The position numbers were made by a program, and so were the translations under genes. Below the pieces are notes generated by a model, which ran no database searches, was not told the origin of the DNA, and saw only the letters and a list, made by a program, of their open reading frames with translations. Below are positions 42,626 through 52,631 of a stretch of DNA of 64,000 bases, in pieces (the first letter of the stretch is position 1; every line of letters begins with the position of its first letter). The DNA comes from an uncultured Clostridia bacterium (GTDB taxonomy: Bacteria; Bacillota; Clostridia; TANB77; CAG-508), in assembly GCA_934177795.1 (NCBI GenBank), contig CAKPPS010000003.1, forward strand, positions 46,467 through 110,466. Reading direction: 5' to 3'.

Positions 42626-45566
42626 AATAAAGATACATGAAATTGCAAAAAAACTAAATAAATCAAGTAAAGAAATAATAGAAGTAGCAAATAGGCTAAA
42701 TATTAATGCCAAAAGTCATTTGAGTGGAATTGAAGAAGAGGAAGCCAAAAAAATAGAAATAGAAATAACAAGAAAAAAATCAAAAAATGTTAATGAGAAA
42801 GTTAATAAGAAAGAAGAAAAAAAGGAAACTCCTGTTATCATAAGGCGAGAGGTAATAATATCACAAGAAGATAATAATAAAAATGAAGTAAGTAATAAAA
42901 AAGAAGAACGAACAAATAAAAATGTAGGATTTGTAGAAAGAAAAAATAGAAAAGATTATAATATAGTTTATAGAAATAAACCTAACAAACCAATGACAGT
43001 AAGCGAATTATTTGGTTTAAACAAAGAAGAACCTAAAAAGGAAGAAAAAAAGGAAATTACAAAAAAAGTTCAAGAACCACAAAAAATAGATACGAAAACA
43101 GAAGATAAAATTGAAAAAGTTGAAATTAAAGATGAAATTAAAGAAACAACTATTCAAAAAGAAAAAATAAATAATGTTACAGAAAAGGTTGAAGAAAATA
43201 GAAATATGAAAGCAGAAACTAAAAGTGTAAAAGAAAATAATTATAATAATCAAAGAAGAAGAAATAATGGTCAAAATAATTATAATCGAAATAATAACAA
43301 TAATAATACAGGGAATAATCGAAACAATAATAATAGTTATCAAAATAGAAATAATAATTATAATAATCAAAGAAGAAATAATTCTAACTCTAATAATACA
43401 AATTATAATAATAGAAGAAATAATAATTTTAATAATAACAGAAACAATAATAATTATTCAAAAAGACCATTAGATGAAAAAGGAATTGAAAAAAATATTA
43501 AAAATATAATGTCAACAGAAGTTATAGAAAAAGAAAGTGTAAGAGATTATAATAAAAATATTGATAAACAGAAAAATAATAATAAATATGATGATAACAA
43601 GAATAAGAAATCTAAAAATAGAAAAAATGCAAATACTAATAATTTTGACGAAGGCAAATTAAAAACATTAAAAACAGCTAATAAGTTATCAAATATGTTT
43701 GATGACCAAGATGGAGGAATGCTAGATTATTATGATTTAACAACACAAAGAGGAAGAAGAGGCAAGAAAAAGAAAAATCAAAACCATGAAGAAAGAACAA
43801 AGCAAAAAATATTTAAGTTAACTAATATAGAAATTCCAGAAAGTATAACTGTAAAAGATTTAGCAGCAGAAATGAAAAAAACAACATCAGAAGTTATCAA
43901 AAAATTATTGGGTTATGGTGTGATGGCAACAATTAATAATGAAGTTGACTTTGATACAGCATTTTTAGTAGCACAAGAATTTGGCATTACAGCTAAAAAG
44001 AAAGAAACTGTAACAGAAGAAGATATATTATTTGACGATTCTGAAGACATGGAAGAAGATTTACAAACAAGACCACCAGTAGTTGTTGTTATGGGACATG
44101 TAGACCATGGAAAAACATCATTATTAGATGCAATTAGAAAAACTAATGTAATAGAAGGTGAAGCTGGAGGAATAACACAAGCAATTGGAGCATATAAAGT
44201 AAAAATAAATGATAGAGAGATTACATTTTTAGATACTCCAGGTCATGAAGCATTTACAGCAATGCGTGCTAGAGGCGCACAAATAACAGATATTGCTATT
44301 TTGGTAGTAGCAGCAAATGATGGTGTAATGCCTCAAACAATAGAAGCAATCAATCATGCTAAATCAGCTGGTATACCAATAATAGTAGCTATAAATAAGA
44401 TTGATTTACCAGATGCTAATATTGATAAAGTAAAACAAGAGTTAATGAGCTATGAACTTGTACCAGAAGAATGGGGAGGAGATACAATTTATGTACCAAT
44501 ATCAGCTAAGAAAAATGAAAACATCGACCAATTATTGGAAATGGTATTATTAGAAGCTGATATGTTAGAATTAAAAGCTAACCCTAATAAACAAGCAAAA
44601 GGAGCTGTTATAGAGGCAAGACTTGATAAATCTAAAGGAGCAATTGCAACAATGTTAGTACAAAGAGGAACACTAGATGTTGGAGATACAATTGTTGTAG
44701 GTTCATCTATAGGTAGAATAAGAGCAATGATTAATGATAAAGGTAAAAAAGTAAAAGCAGCCGGTCCATCTACTCCAGTTGAAATTATGGGATTAACTGA
44801 AGTACCACAAGCAGGAGATGTTTTCTATGAAGTTAAAAATGAAAAAATGGCAAAACATTTAATAGAGAGAAGAAAACGTCAAGCCAGAGAAAAAGCGATT
44901 AATGCAGTAACTAAAGTAACATTAGATAATTTATTTACACAAATGGAAGAAGGTAAATTAAAAGTATTAAATCTAATTGTAAAAGCAGATGTACAAGGTT
45001 CAGTAGAAGCAGTTAAACAATCATTAGAAAAATTGCATAATGAAGAAGTTAAGGTAAAAGTAATTCATAGTGCAGCAGGAGCAGTTAATCAATCAGATGT
45101 TACATTGGCAAAAGTTTCAAATGCAATTATAATTGCATTTAATGTAAGACCAGATGTTACAGCAAAAGAGATGGCAGAAAAAGAAGAAGTAGAAATAAAA
45201 CAATATTCAGTAATATATCAAGTTATTGAAGATGTCGAAGCTGCCATGACAGGAATGCTAGACCCTAAATATGAAGAAAAAGTAATTGGTAATGTTGAAG
45301 TAAGACAGACATTTAGAATTTCAAATGTAGGAACAATAGCAGGTGCTTATGTATTAAATGGTAAAGTTGAAAGAAATGCAGGGGTTAGAGTCATTCGTGA
45401 TAATATAGTAATTCATGATGGAAAATTAGCTACATTAAAGAGATTTAAAGATGAAGTAAAAGAAGTAACAAAAGGATTTGAATGCGGAATGCAAATTGAA
45501 AATTATAATGACTTAAAAGAAGGAGACATAATAGAAGTATATATTATGGAAGAAATAAAAAGATAA
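42618..45566 (+). CDS. infB: translation initiation factor IF-2
   Basis: TTG 42618 is chosen because GGGGGTG lies eight bases upstream and the protein then starts GKIKIHEIAKKLN as in relatives; ATG 42603 lies before that site. The 982 aa protein has an N-terminal IF2_N domain, a lysine/glutamate-rich linker, an extraordinary asparagine/arginine-rich low-complexity stretch (about residues 205-285), a second IF2_N domain, and the GTPase core with GHVDHGKTSLLDA, DTPGHEAFTAM and NKIDLPDAN, followed by domains II-IV. It places initiator tRNA on the ribosome. It is followed by rbfA after 18 bases. Confidence 0.97.
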   Translation: MGKIKIHEIAKKLNKSSKEIIEVANRLNINAKSHLSGIEEEEAKKIEIEITRKKSKNVNEKVNKKEEKKETPVIIRREVIISQEDNNKNEVSNKKEERTNKNVGFVERKNRKDYNIVYRNKPNKPMTVSELFGLNKEEPKKEEKKEITKKVQEPQKIDTKTEDKIEKVEIKDEIKETTIQKEKINNVTEKVEENRNMKAETKSVKENNYNNQRRRNNGQNNYNRNNNNNNTGNNRNNNNSYQNRNNNYNNQRRNNSNSNNTNYNNRRNNNFNNNRNNNNYSKRPLDEKGIEKNIKNIMSTEVIEKESVRDYNKNIDKQKNNNKYDDNKNKKSKNRKNANTNNFDEGKLKTLKTANKLSNMFDDQDGGMLDYYDLTTQRGRRGKKKKNQNHEERTKQKIFKLTNIEIPESITVKDLAAEMKKTTSEVIKKLLGYGVMATINNEVDFDTAFLVAQEFGITAKKKETVTEEDILFDDSEDMEEDLQTRPPVVVVMGHVDHGKTSLLDAIRKTNVIEGEAGGITQAIGAYKVKINDREITFLDTPGHEAFTAMRARGAQITDIAILVVAANDGVMPQTIEAINHAKSAGIPIIVAINKIDLPDANIDKVKQELMSYELVPEEWGGDTIYVPISAKKNENIDQLLEMVLLEADMLELKANPNKQAKGAVIEARLDKSKGAIATMLVQRGTLDVGDTIVVGSSIGRIRAMINDKGKKVKAAGPSTPVEIMGLTEVPQAGDVFYEVKNEKMAKHLIERRKRQAREKAINAVTKVTLDNLFTQMEEGKLKVLNLIVKADVQGSVEAVKQSLEKLHNEEVKVKVIHSAAGAVNQSDVTLAKVSNAIIIAFNVRPDVTAKEMAEKEEVEIKQYSVIYQVIEDVEAAMTGMLDPKYEEKVIGNVEVRQTFRISNVGTIAGAYVLNGKVERNAGVRVIRDNIVIHDGKLATLKRFKDEVKEVTKGFECGMQIENYNDLKEGDIIEVYIMEEIKR

Positions 45567-45584
45567 TTCAAAGGAGAGAAGAAA

Positions 45585-45965
45585 ATGCAAGGAAAAAATA
45601 ATCCTAGATTAGGACGTATTGATGAAGAATATAGAAAAGAACTTAGTCAAATTATAGGATATGAACTGAAAAATCCGAATTTAACAGGATTAATAAGCGT
45701 TACAAGAGTAAGAGTAACAAGTGACCTAAAATTTGCAAAAGTTTATGTTAGCATTTTGAATTCTAAAAATATAAAAAATACACTAGCAGGATTAAAGAAA
45801 TCATCAGGATATATTAGGACAGAACTAGCCAAAAGAGTAAACTTAAGAAATACTCCTGAGCTAATATTTGAATTAGATGATTCAATGGAATATGGAGCAA
45901 AAATAGATTCAATCCTAAAAGAAATTATTCCAGAAGGGAATAACGATATAAAAAAAGGAGAATAA
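45585..45965 (+). CDS. rbfA: ribosome-binding factor A
   Basis: The 126 aa KH-type protein has the family features RIDEEYRKELSQIIGYELKN, LISVTRVRVTSDLKFAKVYV and the C-terminal RNTPELIFELDDSMEYGAKI. RbfA binds the 30S subunit during late maturation. Start ATG 45585 has AAAGGAG upstream. Its stop is two bases before the nrnA start. Confidence 0.95.
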   Translation: MQGKNNPRLGRIDEEYRKELSQIIGYELKNPNLTGLISVTRVRVTSDLKFAKVYVSILNSKNIKNTLAGLKKSSGYIRTELAKRVNLRNTPELIFELDDSMEYGAKIDSILKEIIPEGNNDIKKGE

Positions 45966-45967
45966 GA

Positions 45968-46927
45968 ATGACATTAGATGATATTTTAGTAGAAATTAAA
46001 AATGCAGAAAAAATTGTAATTATGGCACATGAATTTCCAGACGGAGATGCAATTGGAAGTGTACTTGCAATGTATCTTACAATAAAAAAAATGGGAAAAA
46101 ATCCTGATGTAATAATTAGAGAATTTCCTAGAATATATGAATTTTTGCCAGGAGCAGCTGAGGTGAAAAAGACATCAGATGTAGAAAAATATGATTTAGC
46201 AATAGCTTTAGATTGTGCCAACTTAAAAAGATTGGTTGGAAAAGAATATTTTGAAAAAGCTAAAAAAACAGTAGTAATAGATCATCATAGTTCAAATACA
46301 ATGTATGGAGATTTAAATTATATAAATCCAGTTTCACCTGCATGTTGTGAAATATTAGCAGGAATGGCGGAATATTTTGAAATTCCAATAGATATAGATA
46401 TAGGCTCTTGCATATTAACAGGAATAATTACAGATACAGGAGGATTTAAATATGCAAGTGTAACACCTGAAACATTTGAATTTACAGCAGAGCTATTGCG
46501 TAAAGGGGTTAATGTATCAGAAATATATCAAAAAGTAATGGAAACAAAAACACATTCAAATTTTGAACTTATAAGAAGAGCGACAAATAGATTAGAATTA
46601 TTAGAAGATGGTAAAATAGCATTTACATATATTAATAAAAAAGATGAAGAAGAAGTGAATGCCGAAGCTGGAGACCATGAAGGTATTGTAGAAACTGGAA
46701 GATGTATTGAAGGGGTTCAAGTTTCAGTATTTATAAGAGAAAGAGAAGAAAATTTATATAAAGTTTCGCTTAGAACTGGCAATAATTCTAATATAAATGT
46801 TTCTGATATTTGTTATATATTTGGAGGTGGAGGACACCCTAGGGCAGCAGGAGCCAATATTCAAGGAAATATGGAACAAGTAAAAGACACAATTATAAAA
46901 GAAGTAAAAAAAGCAATAAATAAATAG
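45968..46927 (+). CDS. nrnA: bifunctional oligoribonuclease/PAP phosphatase NrnA (DHH family)
   Basis: The 319 aa protein has the DHH motifs FPDGDAIGSVLA, LDCANLKRL and VIDHHSSN, plus the DHHA1 C-terminal GGGGHPRAAGANI. NrnA degrades short oligoribonucleotides and dephosphorylates 3'-phosphoadenosine 5'-phosphate in Bacillota that lack Orn. It follows rbfA directly, the common order in Firmicutes (often followed by truB, which is absent here). Confidence 0.94.
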   Translation: MTLDDILVEIKNAEKIVIMAHEFPDGDAIGSVLAMYLTIKKMGKNPDVIIREFPRIYEFLPGAAEVKKTSDVEKYDLAIALDCANLKRLVGKEYFEKAKKTVVIDHHSSNTMYGDLNYINPVSPACCEILAGMAEYFEIPIDIDIGSCILTGIITDTGGFKYASVTPETFEFTAELLRKGVNVSEIYQKVMETKTHSNFELIRRATNRLELLEDGKIAFTYINKKDEEEVNAEAGDHEGIVETGRCIEGVQVSVFIREREENLYKVSLRTGNNSNINVSDICYIFGGGGHPRAAGANIQGNMEQVKDTIIKEVKKAINK

Positions 46928-46937
46928 AAGTATATAA

Positions 46938-46975
46938 AATAGGTTACAAGATATAAAATTGTAACCTATTTATTA
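46938..46975 (+). terminator. terminator of the rimP-nrnA operon
   Basis: AATAGGTTACAA (46938-46949) and TTGTAACCTATT (46959-46970) form a perfect 12-bp stem followed by TATTATT. Confidence 0.85.
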
Positions 46976-47081
46976 TTATAATAATATATTTGTTTTGAAT
47001 TTCCATGTTATCTGTATTATGTGTGATAGTAAATTTTCTATTATAGTTTGAAATAGCAATTTATTCAGATATTCAAATATC

Positions 47082-47960
47082 TTATTTTATTAACTTTTTA
47101 AAGTCATAAGGCAAAGGTGCTGTAAATTTTTTTACTTTATTAGTTATGGGATGAATAAAAGAAACTTGATAACTATGTAAAGCTTGATGGCTAATTAGAG
47201 GCGAAGGTTGACCATACAATGTATCGCCTAAAAGAGGATGTCCTAAAAAACTAAAATGTACACGAATTTGATGAGTTCTACCAGTTTCTAAGATACAATG
47301 TACTAAACTATAGGTATCAAATTCAGAAATAAGATTGTAAATAGTTTTAGAATACTGACCAGAAGAATCTATACATCTTTCTATGATGCTACCTTCTTTT
47401 CTTGCAATAGGTAATTCTATACAACCATTTTGTGGCTCAATAATACCATCAATTAAACATAAATATTCTTTTTTAAAATTATTAGTAGACATCTGTCTAC
47501 TTAAGCATTCTTGAATATATTCGCATTTAGCAAATATTACTAGACCAGAAGTGTAGAAATCTAATCTATTAACAGGTCTAATTTTTTTATAAAGACCAAT
47601 AGAATCAAAATAATATTTAACTCCATTTGACAAAGAAGTGGAATAATGAGATAAAGAAGGGTGAATAGCAATGCCAGCAGGCTTATTTAAAATTAATAGC
47701 CAATCATCTTCATATATTATATCTAACTGCATTGGTGTAGCTATTATATTAGAATTATCTTCTTTATAATCAAAAGAAACATTGATAATATCATTGACTT
47801 TTCCATAGCAACGAGTATTTATAGTATCATTATTTAAATATATACAATTTTTGTTTATTAATTTTTTTAATAATCGCGTTGAAAAATGTAATTCATTTAT
47901 TAATATTGAATTAATGGTAGAATTTACATCTTTTTTATTTATTTGGTAAGTAAGTTCCAT
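47082..47960 (-). CDS. RluA/RluD-family pseudouridine synthase
   Basis: The start is the ATG ending at 47960, with AGGAGA upstream on the minus strand; a longer frame to 48014 lacks a site. The 292 aa protein has an N-terminal S4-like RNA-binding segment (RLLKKLINKNCIYLNND) and the RluA catalytic core: ILNKPAGIAIHPS, the catalytic aspartate in RPVNRLDFYTSGLVIFAK, and the C-terminal GRTHQIRVHFSFLGHPLLGD. It isomerises uridine in rRNA or tRNA; the exact site is not predictable. It is the only minus-strand gene between 23 and 64 kb and is divergent from trmB. Confidence 0.92.
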   Translation of the reverse strand: MELTYQINKKDVNSTINSILINELHFSTRLLKKLINKNCIYLNNDTINTRCYGKVNDIINVSFDYKEDNSNIIATPMQLDIIYEDDWLLILNKPAGIAIHPSLSHYSTSLSNGVKYYFDSIGLYKKIRPVNRLDFYTSGLVIFAKCEYIQECLSRQMSTNNFKKEYLCLIDGIIEPQNGCIELPIARKEGSIIERCIDSSGQYSKTIYNLISEFDTYSLVHCILETGRTHQIRVHFSFLGHPLLGDTLYGQPSPLISHQALHSYQVSFIHPITNKVKKFTAPLPYDFKKLIK

Positions 47961-48122
47961 AAAATATTCTCCTAACATAGCAATTATTTTATAATGTTTT
48001 TTGAAAAAATACAAGAAATAATGAAAAATAAATTTGTTGTTTGCCTAATACAGTCACTATTGCTCTTTTTTAAAATTTATAGTAAAATAATGTCAGATAA
48101 TCAAAAAGAAAGGTTGAAAAAT

Positions 48123-48789
48123 ATGAGAATTAGATATAAAAAATGGGCTAGACCTGAACTAGAAGCTAGTAAATTTTATATAGATGAACCAGAAGAAATA
48201 AAAGGAAAATGGAAGGAACAATTTGAAAATGCAGCACAATCACTACATTTAGAATTACGGTTGTGGTAAAGGACAATTTATATCTAAATTGGCATCTGAA
48301 AATTTAGACATAAACTATATAGCAATAGATTTAGTTGATGCGATGTTAGGATTAGCTAAAAGAAATATAGAAGAGGAATATAAAGAAAAAAATTTAGAAC
48401 CTAATAATATATTAATAACAAGATTTGATATAGAAAGAATAAATCTTATATTAGATAACAAAGACCAGGTAGAAAGAATATATATAAACTTTTGTAATCC
48501 GTGGCCCAAAGGAAAACATAGAAAAAAGAGATTAACACATACAAGGCAATTAGAAAAGTATAAAGAATTTCTTAAAGAAAATGGTGAAATTTATTTTAAA
48601 ACAGATGATGATGATTTATTTAATTCTAGTTTATTATATTTAAAAGAATCAAATTTTAATATCATACAAAAAACATATAATTTACATGAAGAAAATATAT
48701 TTGAAAAAAACATAGAAACAGAACATGAGAAGATGTTTTCAAATCAAGGAATAAAAATAAAAGCATTAATTGCAAAGTTAGAAAAATAA
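48123..48789 (+). CDS. trmB: tRNA (guanine-N7-)-methyltransferase TrmB, frame broken at an in-frame CGG
   Basis: ATG 48123 begins MRIRYKKWARPELEASKFYI, the typical TrmB start. After 45 codons the frame reads LHLEL, then CGG (48258), Leu, Trp and stop. Skipping the C gives LHLELGCGKGQFISKLAS, exactly the SAM-binding motif expected at this point, and continues through NFCNPWPKGKHRKKR and FKTDDDDLF to TAA at 48787. The complete protein has about 221 aa, the normal size. It makes m7G46 in tRNA. The glycine restored by the skip is invariant in class I methyltransferases. The insertion is not in a homopolymer. Confidence 0.88.
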
Positions 48790-48837
48790 GCGAAGAAGAG
48801 ACTTGAATTATTACTGAAAAAATGATAAAATACCAAT

Positions 48838-48882
48838 AGATTAAAAAAAAACCTATTTTGGGAAATTTTTTAATCTTTTTTG
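48838..48882 (+). terminator. terminator after trmB / in the pyrG leader
   Basis: AGATTAAAAAA (48838-48848) and TTTTTTAATCT (48866-48876) form an 11-bp stem with a loop containing CCTATTTTGGG that can pair further; TTTTTTG follows. It could end trmB or act as an attenuator for pyrG, about 90 bases before its start. Confidence 0.75.
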
Positions 48883-48916
48883 TTTAATAAGGAAAATTTT
48901 ACACAGACATAAGTAA

Positions 48917-48948
48917 GTTTATAGGTAACTTTCAAAAAACCTAAATAT
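48917..48948 (+). repeat. leader motif, copy C, before pyrG
   Basis: GTTTATAGGTAACTTTC then AAAAAACCTAAATATT, ending 21 bases before ATG 48970. It matches copies A and B before sufB and sufD, including the distance to the start codon and the following AAGGA. Confidence 0.65.
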
Positions 48949-48969
48949 TATAAAACAAGGAGAATAAAA

Positions 48970-50580
48970 ATGAATACAAAATATATATTTGTAACAGGAG
49001 GAGTTGTATCAGGTCTAGGAAAGGGGATAACAGCAGCTTCTTTAGGAAGATTATTAAAAAATAGAGGATATAATGTAACTATACAAAAATTCGATCCTTA
49101 TATAAATGTAGACCCAGGAACAATGAATCCGTATGAACATGGAGAAGTATTTGTTACAGATGATGGAGCAGAAACAGATTTAGATTTAGGGCATTATGAA
49201 AGGTTTATAGATGAAAACTTAACACAAAATTCTAGTGTAACAATGGGGAAAATTTATCAAAGTGTAATAGAAAAAGAAAGAAAAGGAGATTACTTAGGAA
49301 AAACTGTCCAAGTAATACCACATATAACAAATGAAATAAAAGAAAGAATATATGGATTTGAAAATACAGATACAGATATTGTTATAACTGAAATAGGAGG
49401 AACAGTAGGAGACATTGAAGGTCTATCAATTATAGAAGCAATCAGACAAGTAGGATTAGAAAAAAATAAAGAAGATGTAATGTATATTCATGTAACATTA
49501 TTACCTTATATATTTGGCTCAAATGAAATAAAATCAAAACCAACACAACATTCTGTAAAAGAACTTCAAAGCTTAGGAATAAAACCAGATATATTAGTTT
49601 GTAGAACAGAACAAGATATACCTGATAATGTAAGAGAAAAATTATCATTATTTTGCAATGTTAGAAAAACAAGTGTAATACAAAATAAAACTGCAGATTG
49701 CCTATATGCTGTACCTTTAATGCTAGAAGAAGAAGGATTAGCAAGGGAAGTTTGTAATCATTTAAGACTTGATAAATATATTCCAAATAATAAAAATTGG
49801 GAAGAAATGATAACAAAAATCAGAAATATAGATAAACATGATGTAGTAAAAATAGGACTAGTTGGAAAATATGTAAAATTAGAAGATTCATATATATCAG
49901 TTATAGAGAGCTTGTATCATGCTGGATTTGCCAATAATGTAAAAGTAAAAATAGAATTAGTAGATTCTGAAAAAATAACTAAAGAAAAAGTACAAGAGCA
50001 ATTAAAAGATTTTGATGGAATAGTAGTACCTGGTGGATTTGGTGATAGAGGTATAGAAGGAATGATAGAAACTATAAGATATGTAAGAGAAAATAATATT
50101 CCATTTTTAGGAATTTGTTTAGGAATGCAGATGACAGTTGTTGAATTTGCAAGAAATGTATTAGGAATGCAAGATGCAGATTCAGAAGAGTTTAATAGCA
50201 AAACAGAACATAAAGTTATTCACATAATGGAAACACAAAAAAACATACATAAAAAAGGCGGAACAATGAGACTAGGAGCCTATCCATGTGTAATAAAAGA
50301 AGGCAGTTTAGCTTATAAATTATATAATAGTGTTGAAATCTCAGAAAGACATAGACATAGATTTGAATATAATAATAAATATAAAACAGAGCTAGAAAAT
50401 GCAGGATTAAAAGTTTCAGGAATGTCACCTGATGAATCTTTAGTAGAAATGGTAGAAATTGAGAATCATCCATTCTTCATTGCAGGACAATTCCATCCAG
50501 AATTAAAATCTAGACCTAATAGACCAGCACCATTATTTGTAGGTTTAATAAAGGCAGCAAAAGATATAAGAAAATCTTAA
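48970..50580 (+). CDS. pyrG: CTP synthase
   Basis: The 536 aa protein starts FVTGGVVSGLGKGITAASLG (synthetase P-loop region). The C-terminal glutamine amidotransferase domain has the oxyanion GGFGDRG, the nucleophile cysteine in LGICLGMQMTV, and the His/Glu pair in GQFHPELKSRP. It converts UTP to CTP with glutamine and ATP. Start ATG 48970 with AAGGAG. The upstream leader contains a terminator and a motif shared with suf genes. Confidence 0.97.
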   Translation: MNTKYIFVTGGVVSGLGKGITAASLGRLLKNRGYNVTIQKFDPYINVDPGTMNPYEHGEVFVTDDGAETDLDLGHYERFIDENLTQNSSVTMGKIYQSVIEKERKGDYLGKTVQVIPHITNEIKERIYGFENTDTDIVITEIGGTVGDIEGLSIIEAIRQVGLEKNKEDVMYIHVTLLPYIFGSNEIKSKPTQHSVKELQSLGIKPDILVCRTEQDIPDNVREKLSLFCNVRKTSVIQNKTADCLYAVPLMLEEEGLAREVCNHLRLDKYIPNNKNWEEMITKIRNIDKHDVVKIGLVGKYVKLEDSYISVIESLYHAGFANNVKVKIELVDSEKITKEKVQEQLKDFDGIVVPGGFGDRGIEGMIETIRYVRENNIPFLGICLGMQMTVVEFARNVLGMQDADSEEFNSKTEHKVIHIMETQKNIHKKGGTMRLGAYPCVIKEGSLAYKLYNSVEISERHRHRFEYNNKYKTELENAGLKVSGMSPDESLVEMVEIENHPFFIAGQFHPELKSRPNRPAPLFVGLIKAAKDIRKS

Positions 50581-50633
50581 TAAAGTTTCAGATTTATTTT
50601 AAAATAAATATATTATACAGAAAGGAAAATAGT

Positions 50634-52343
50634 ATGATAAGTTTTAAAAGTATAATAGCAGAAAAGATATCAGAAGTTGTAAATATTGATACAGAAGAAA
50701 TTAAGAAATATATAGAAAATCCTAAAGATACAAAAAATGGCGATTATGCATTTCCATGTTTTAGTTTGGCTAAGAATCTAAGAAAAGCACCTGTACTAAT
50801 TGCAAATGAAATAAAAGAAAATATAAAAATAGATAAAGCAATAGTAGAAAAAATAGAAGTTATAAATGGATATTTGAATTTCTATATAAATAAAGAGTTA
50901 ATGACAAAAGAAGTCTTAGAAGAGATTGCATCAAAAGAAAATTATGGAAAATCTGAAATAGGAGATGGAAAAAATATTATCATAGACTATTCAGCTCCTA
51001 ATATAGCTAAACCTTTCCATATTGGCCATTTGCGTTCTACTGTAATAGGTGGAGCATTGTATAGAATTTATAAATATTTAGGTTATAATACTATTGGAAT
51101 AAATCATTTGGGGGATTATGGAACACAATTTGGAAAACTGATAGAAGGATATAAATTATGGGGAAAAGAATATAATATCGAAAATGACCCAATAAATGAA
51201 TTAACTAAGATATATATCAGGATTAATAAAGCATGCAAAGAAGATGAACAAATTTTAGAACAATGTAGAAATAATTTTAAATTACTAGAAGATGGAGATG
51301 AATATTGCAAACAATTATGGGAAAAATTTAGAGCACTAAGTTTAAAAGAATTCCATAAGGTTTATGATTTACTAGGAAGTAAATTTGACTCTTGGAATGG
51401 AGAAGCTTTTTATACCGATAAGATGGGAGAAGTTTTAGAAATATTAGCAAAAACAGGAAAGTTAACAATATCACAGGGAGCACAAATTGTAGATTTAGAA
51501 GATAAAGGAATAAATACACCATGTATTATACAAAAATCAAATGGGTCAACAACTTATGCTACAAGAGATTTAGCAGCAATATTATATAGAGCAAGAAATT
51601 ATGATTTTGATAAAGCACTATATGTGGTATCTTACGAACAAACACTGCATTTTAAACAAGTATTTGAAGTAGCAAAATTATTAGGAATAGATTCTAAATA
51701 TACTGACGGATTAAAGCATGTTGCTTTTGGAATGGTAACATTGCCGACAGGAAAAATGTCAACGAGAGAAGGAAATATAGTAAAACTAGAAGATTTGCTT
51801 GAAGAAGCAATTAAAAGAGCAAAGGCAATTATAGAAGAAAAAAATGCAAGTTTGGAAAATAAAGATGAAGTTGCTAAAAAAGTAGGAGTAGGAGCAGTCA
51901 TATTTAATGATTTAGCAAATAGCAGAATAAAAGATGAAGTATTTGACTGGAATCAAATATTGAATTTCCAAGGAGAAACAGGACCATATATTCAGTATAC
52001 TTATGTGCGTACAAAAAGTATTTTAGAGAAAATCAAACAGATTCCAGATATAAAAGAAATAAAATTTGATAAATTAGAAGAAGAATCAGCACAAAATATT
52101 ATAAAATTAATATATAATTTTCAAGATGTTTTGGAACAAGTTACATTTAAAGAAGAACCATCAATACTATCAAGATATTTAATAGAATTATCTAAATTAT
52201 TTAGTACATTTTATAATGATAATAAAATACTAGTAGATGATGGAGATACGCAAAATGCAAGAATTTATTTAACTTATGCGGTTGGTAAAGTATTAAAAAT
52301 AGGAACATATTTATTAGGAATTGAAATGCCCAATAAAATGTAG
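50634..52343 (+). CDS. argS: arginyl-tRNA synthetase
   Basis: The 569 aa class I synthetase has the N-terminal Add-1 domain, the HIGH signature in SAPNIAKPFHIGHLRSTVIG and the KMSKS-like GKMSTREGNIV. The C-terminal anticodon domain contains the DALR-type ENPxL-like segment around residue 460. Start ATG 50634 follows AAAGGAAA. It charges all tRNA-Arg, so it is directly relevant to the question of how CGG is read in this organism. pyrG ends 53 bases upstream. Confidence 0.97.
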   Translation: MISFKSIIAEKISEVVNIDTEEIKKYIENPKDTKNGDYAFPCFSLAKNLRKAPVLIANEIKENIKIDKAIVEKIEVINGYLNFYINKELMTKEVLEEIASKENYGKSEIGDGKNIIIDYSAPNIAKPFHIGHLRSTVIGGALYRIYKYLGYNTIGINHLGDYGTQFGKLIEGYKLWGKEYNIENDPINELTKIYIRINKACKEDEQILEQCRNNFKLLEDGDEYCKQLWEKFRALSLKEFHKVYDLLGSKFDSWNGEAFYTDKMGEVLEILAKTGKLTISQGAQIVDLEDKGINTPCIIQKSNGSTTYATRDLAAILYRARNYDFDKALYVVSYEQTLHFKQVFEVAKLLGIDSKYTDGLKHVAFGMVTLPTGKMSTREGNIVKLEDLLEEAIKRAKAIIEEKNASLENKDEVAKKVGVGAVIFNDLANSRIKDEVFDWNQILNFQGETGPYIQYTYVRTKSILEKIKQIPDIKEIKFDKLEEESAQNIIKLIYNFQDVLEQVTFKEEPSILSRYLIELSKLFSTFYNDNKILVDDGDTQNARIYLTYAVGKVLKIGTYLLGIEMPNKM

Positions 52344-52423
52344 AAAAACATAGAAAAGTGCAGAAAGATTGATGAAAAATGTAGTGTAAACTATGTGACT
52401 GGTAAATGTCTCAAAGATAGTAG

Positions 52424-52579
52424 CATATCATTATTGTGTGCAGATATGCAGATTACATATTAAAAGATGGACCTAATTTGATAAAAGTATTTTTATATGC
52501 ACCAAGCAAATACTGTTCTATTGGAAATGAGAAGGTGGTAAATTTTATTTGTGATTATATAAATGAAAAAAATAAATAA
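52424..52579 (+). pseudogene. cytidylate-kinase-like family fragment
   Basis: In the frame ending at TAA 52577-52579 the translation IIVCRYADYILKDGPNLIKV followed by FLYAPSKY matches the middle of the cytidylate-kinase-like (Cytidylate_kin2) family (IIVGRCADYIL...NLIKVFIYA). It then jumps to SIGNEKVVNFICDYINEKNK, which matches the C-terminal end. The N-terminal P-loop part and about 80 central residues are missing. The rest of the 52344-52844 gap contains two hairpins and no other gene that I can support. Confidence 0.6.
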
Positions 52580-52586
52580 GATAATA

Positions 52587-52631
52587 AAAATAGTTGTGAT
52601 TTTGAAAAATTCCAATTGCAACTATTTTGTT
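52587..52631 (+). terminator. Rho-independent terminator-like hairpin
   Basis: AAAATAGTTG (52587-52596) and CAACTATTTT (52619-52628) form a perfect 10-bp stem, with an inner TTTT/AAAA pairing, followed by GTTT. A second imperfect hairpin ending in CTTTCTTTTT lies at 52706-52743. Confidence 0.75.

Noticed and set aside
43260..43460. Tandem DNA repeats or CRISPR-like array in the AAT-rich part of infB
   Set aside because: The repeats are irregular, in frame and coding; there are no spaced direct repeats of constant length anywhere in the window.
43017..43473. Isoleucine-rich open frames on both strands inside infB
   Set aside because: They arise from the AAT-rich codons of the asparagine stretch and encode only low-complexity peptides.
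50581..50633. T-box leader for argS
   Set aside because: The 53-base gap after pyrG is too short and lacks T-box motifs.
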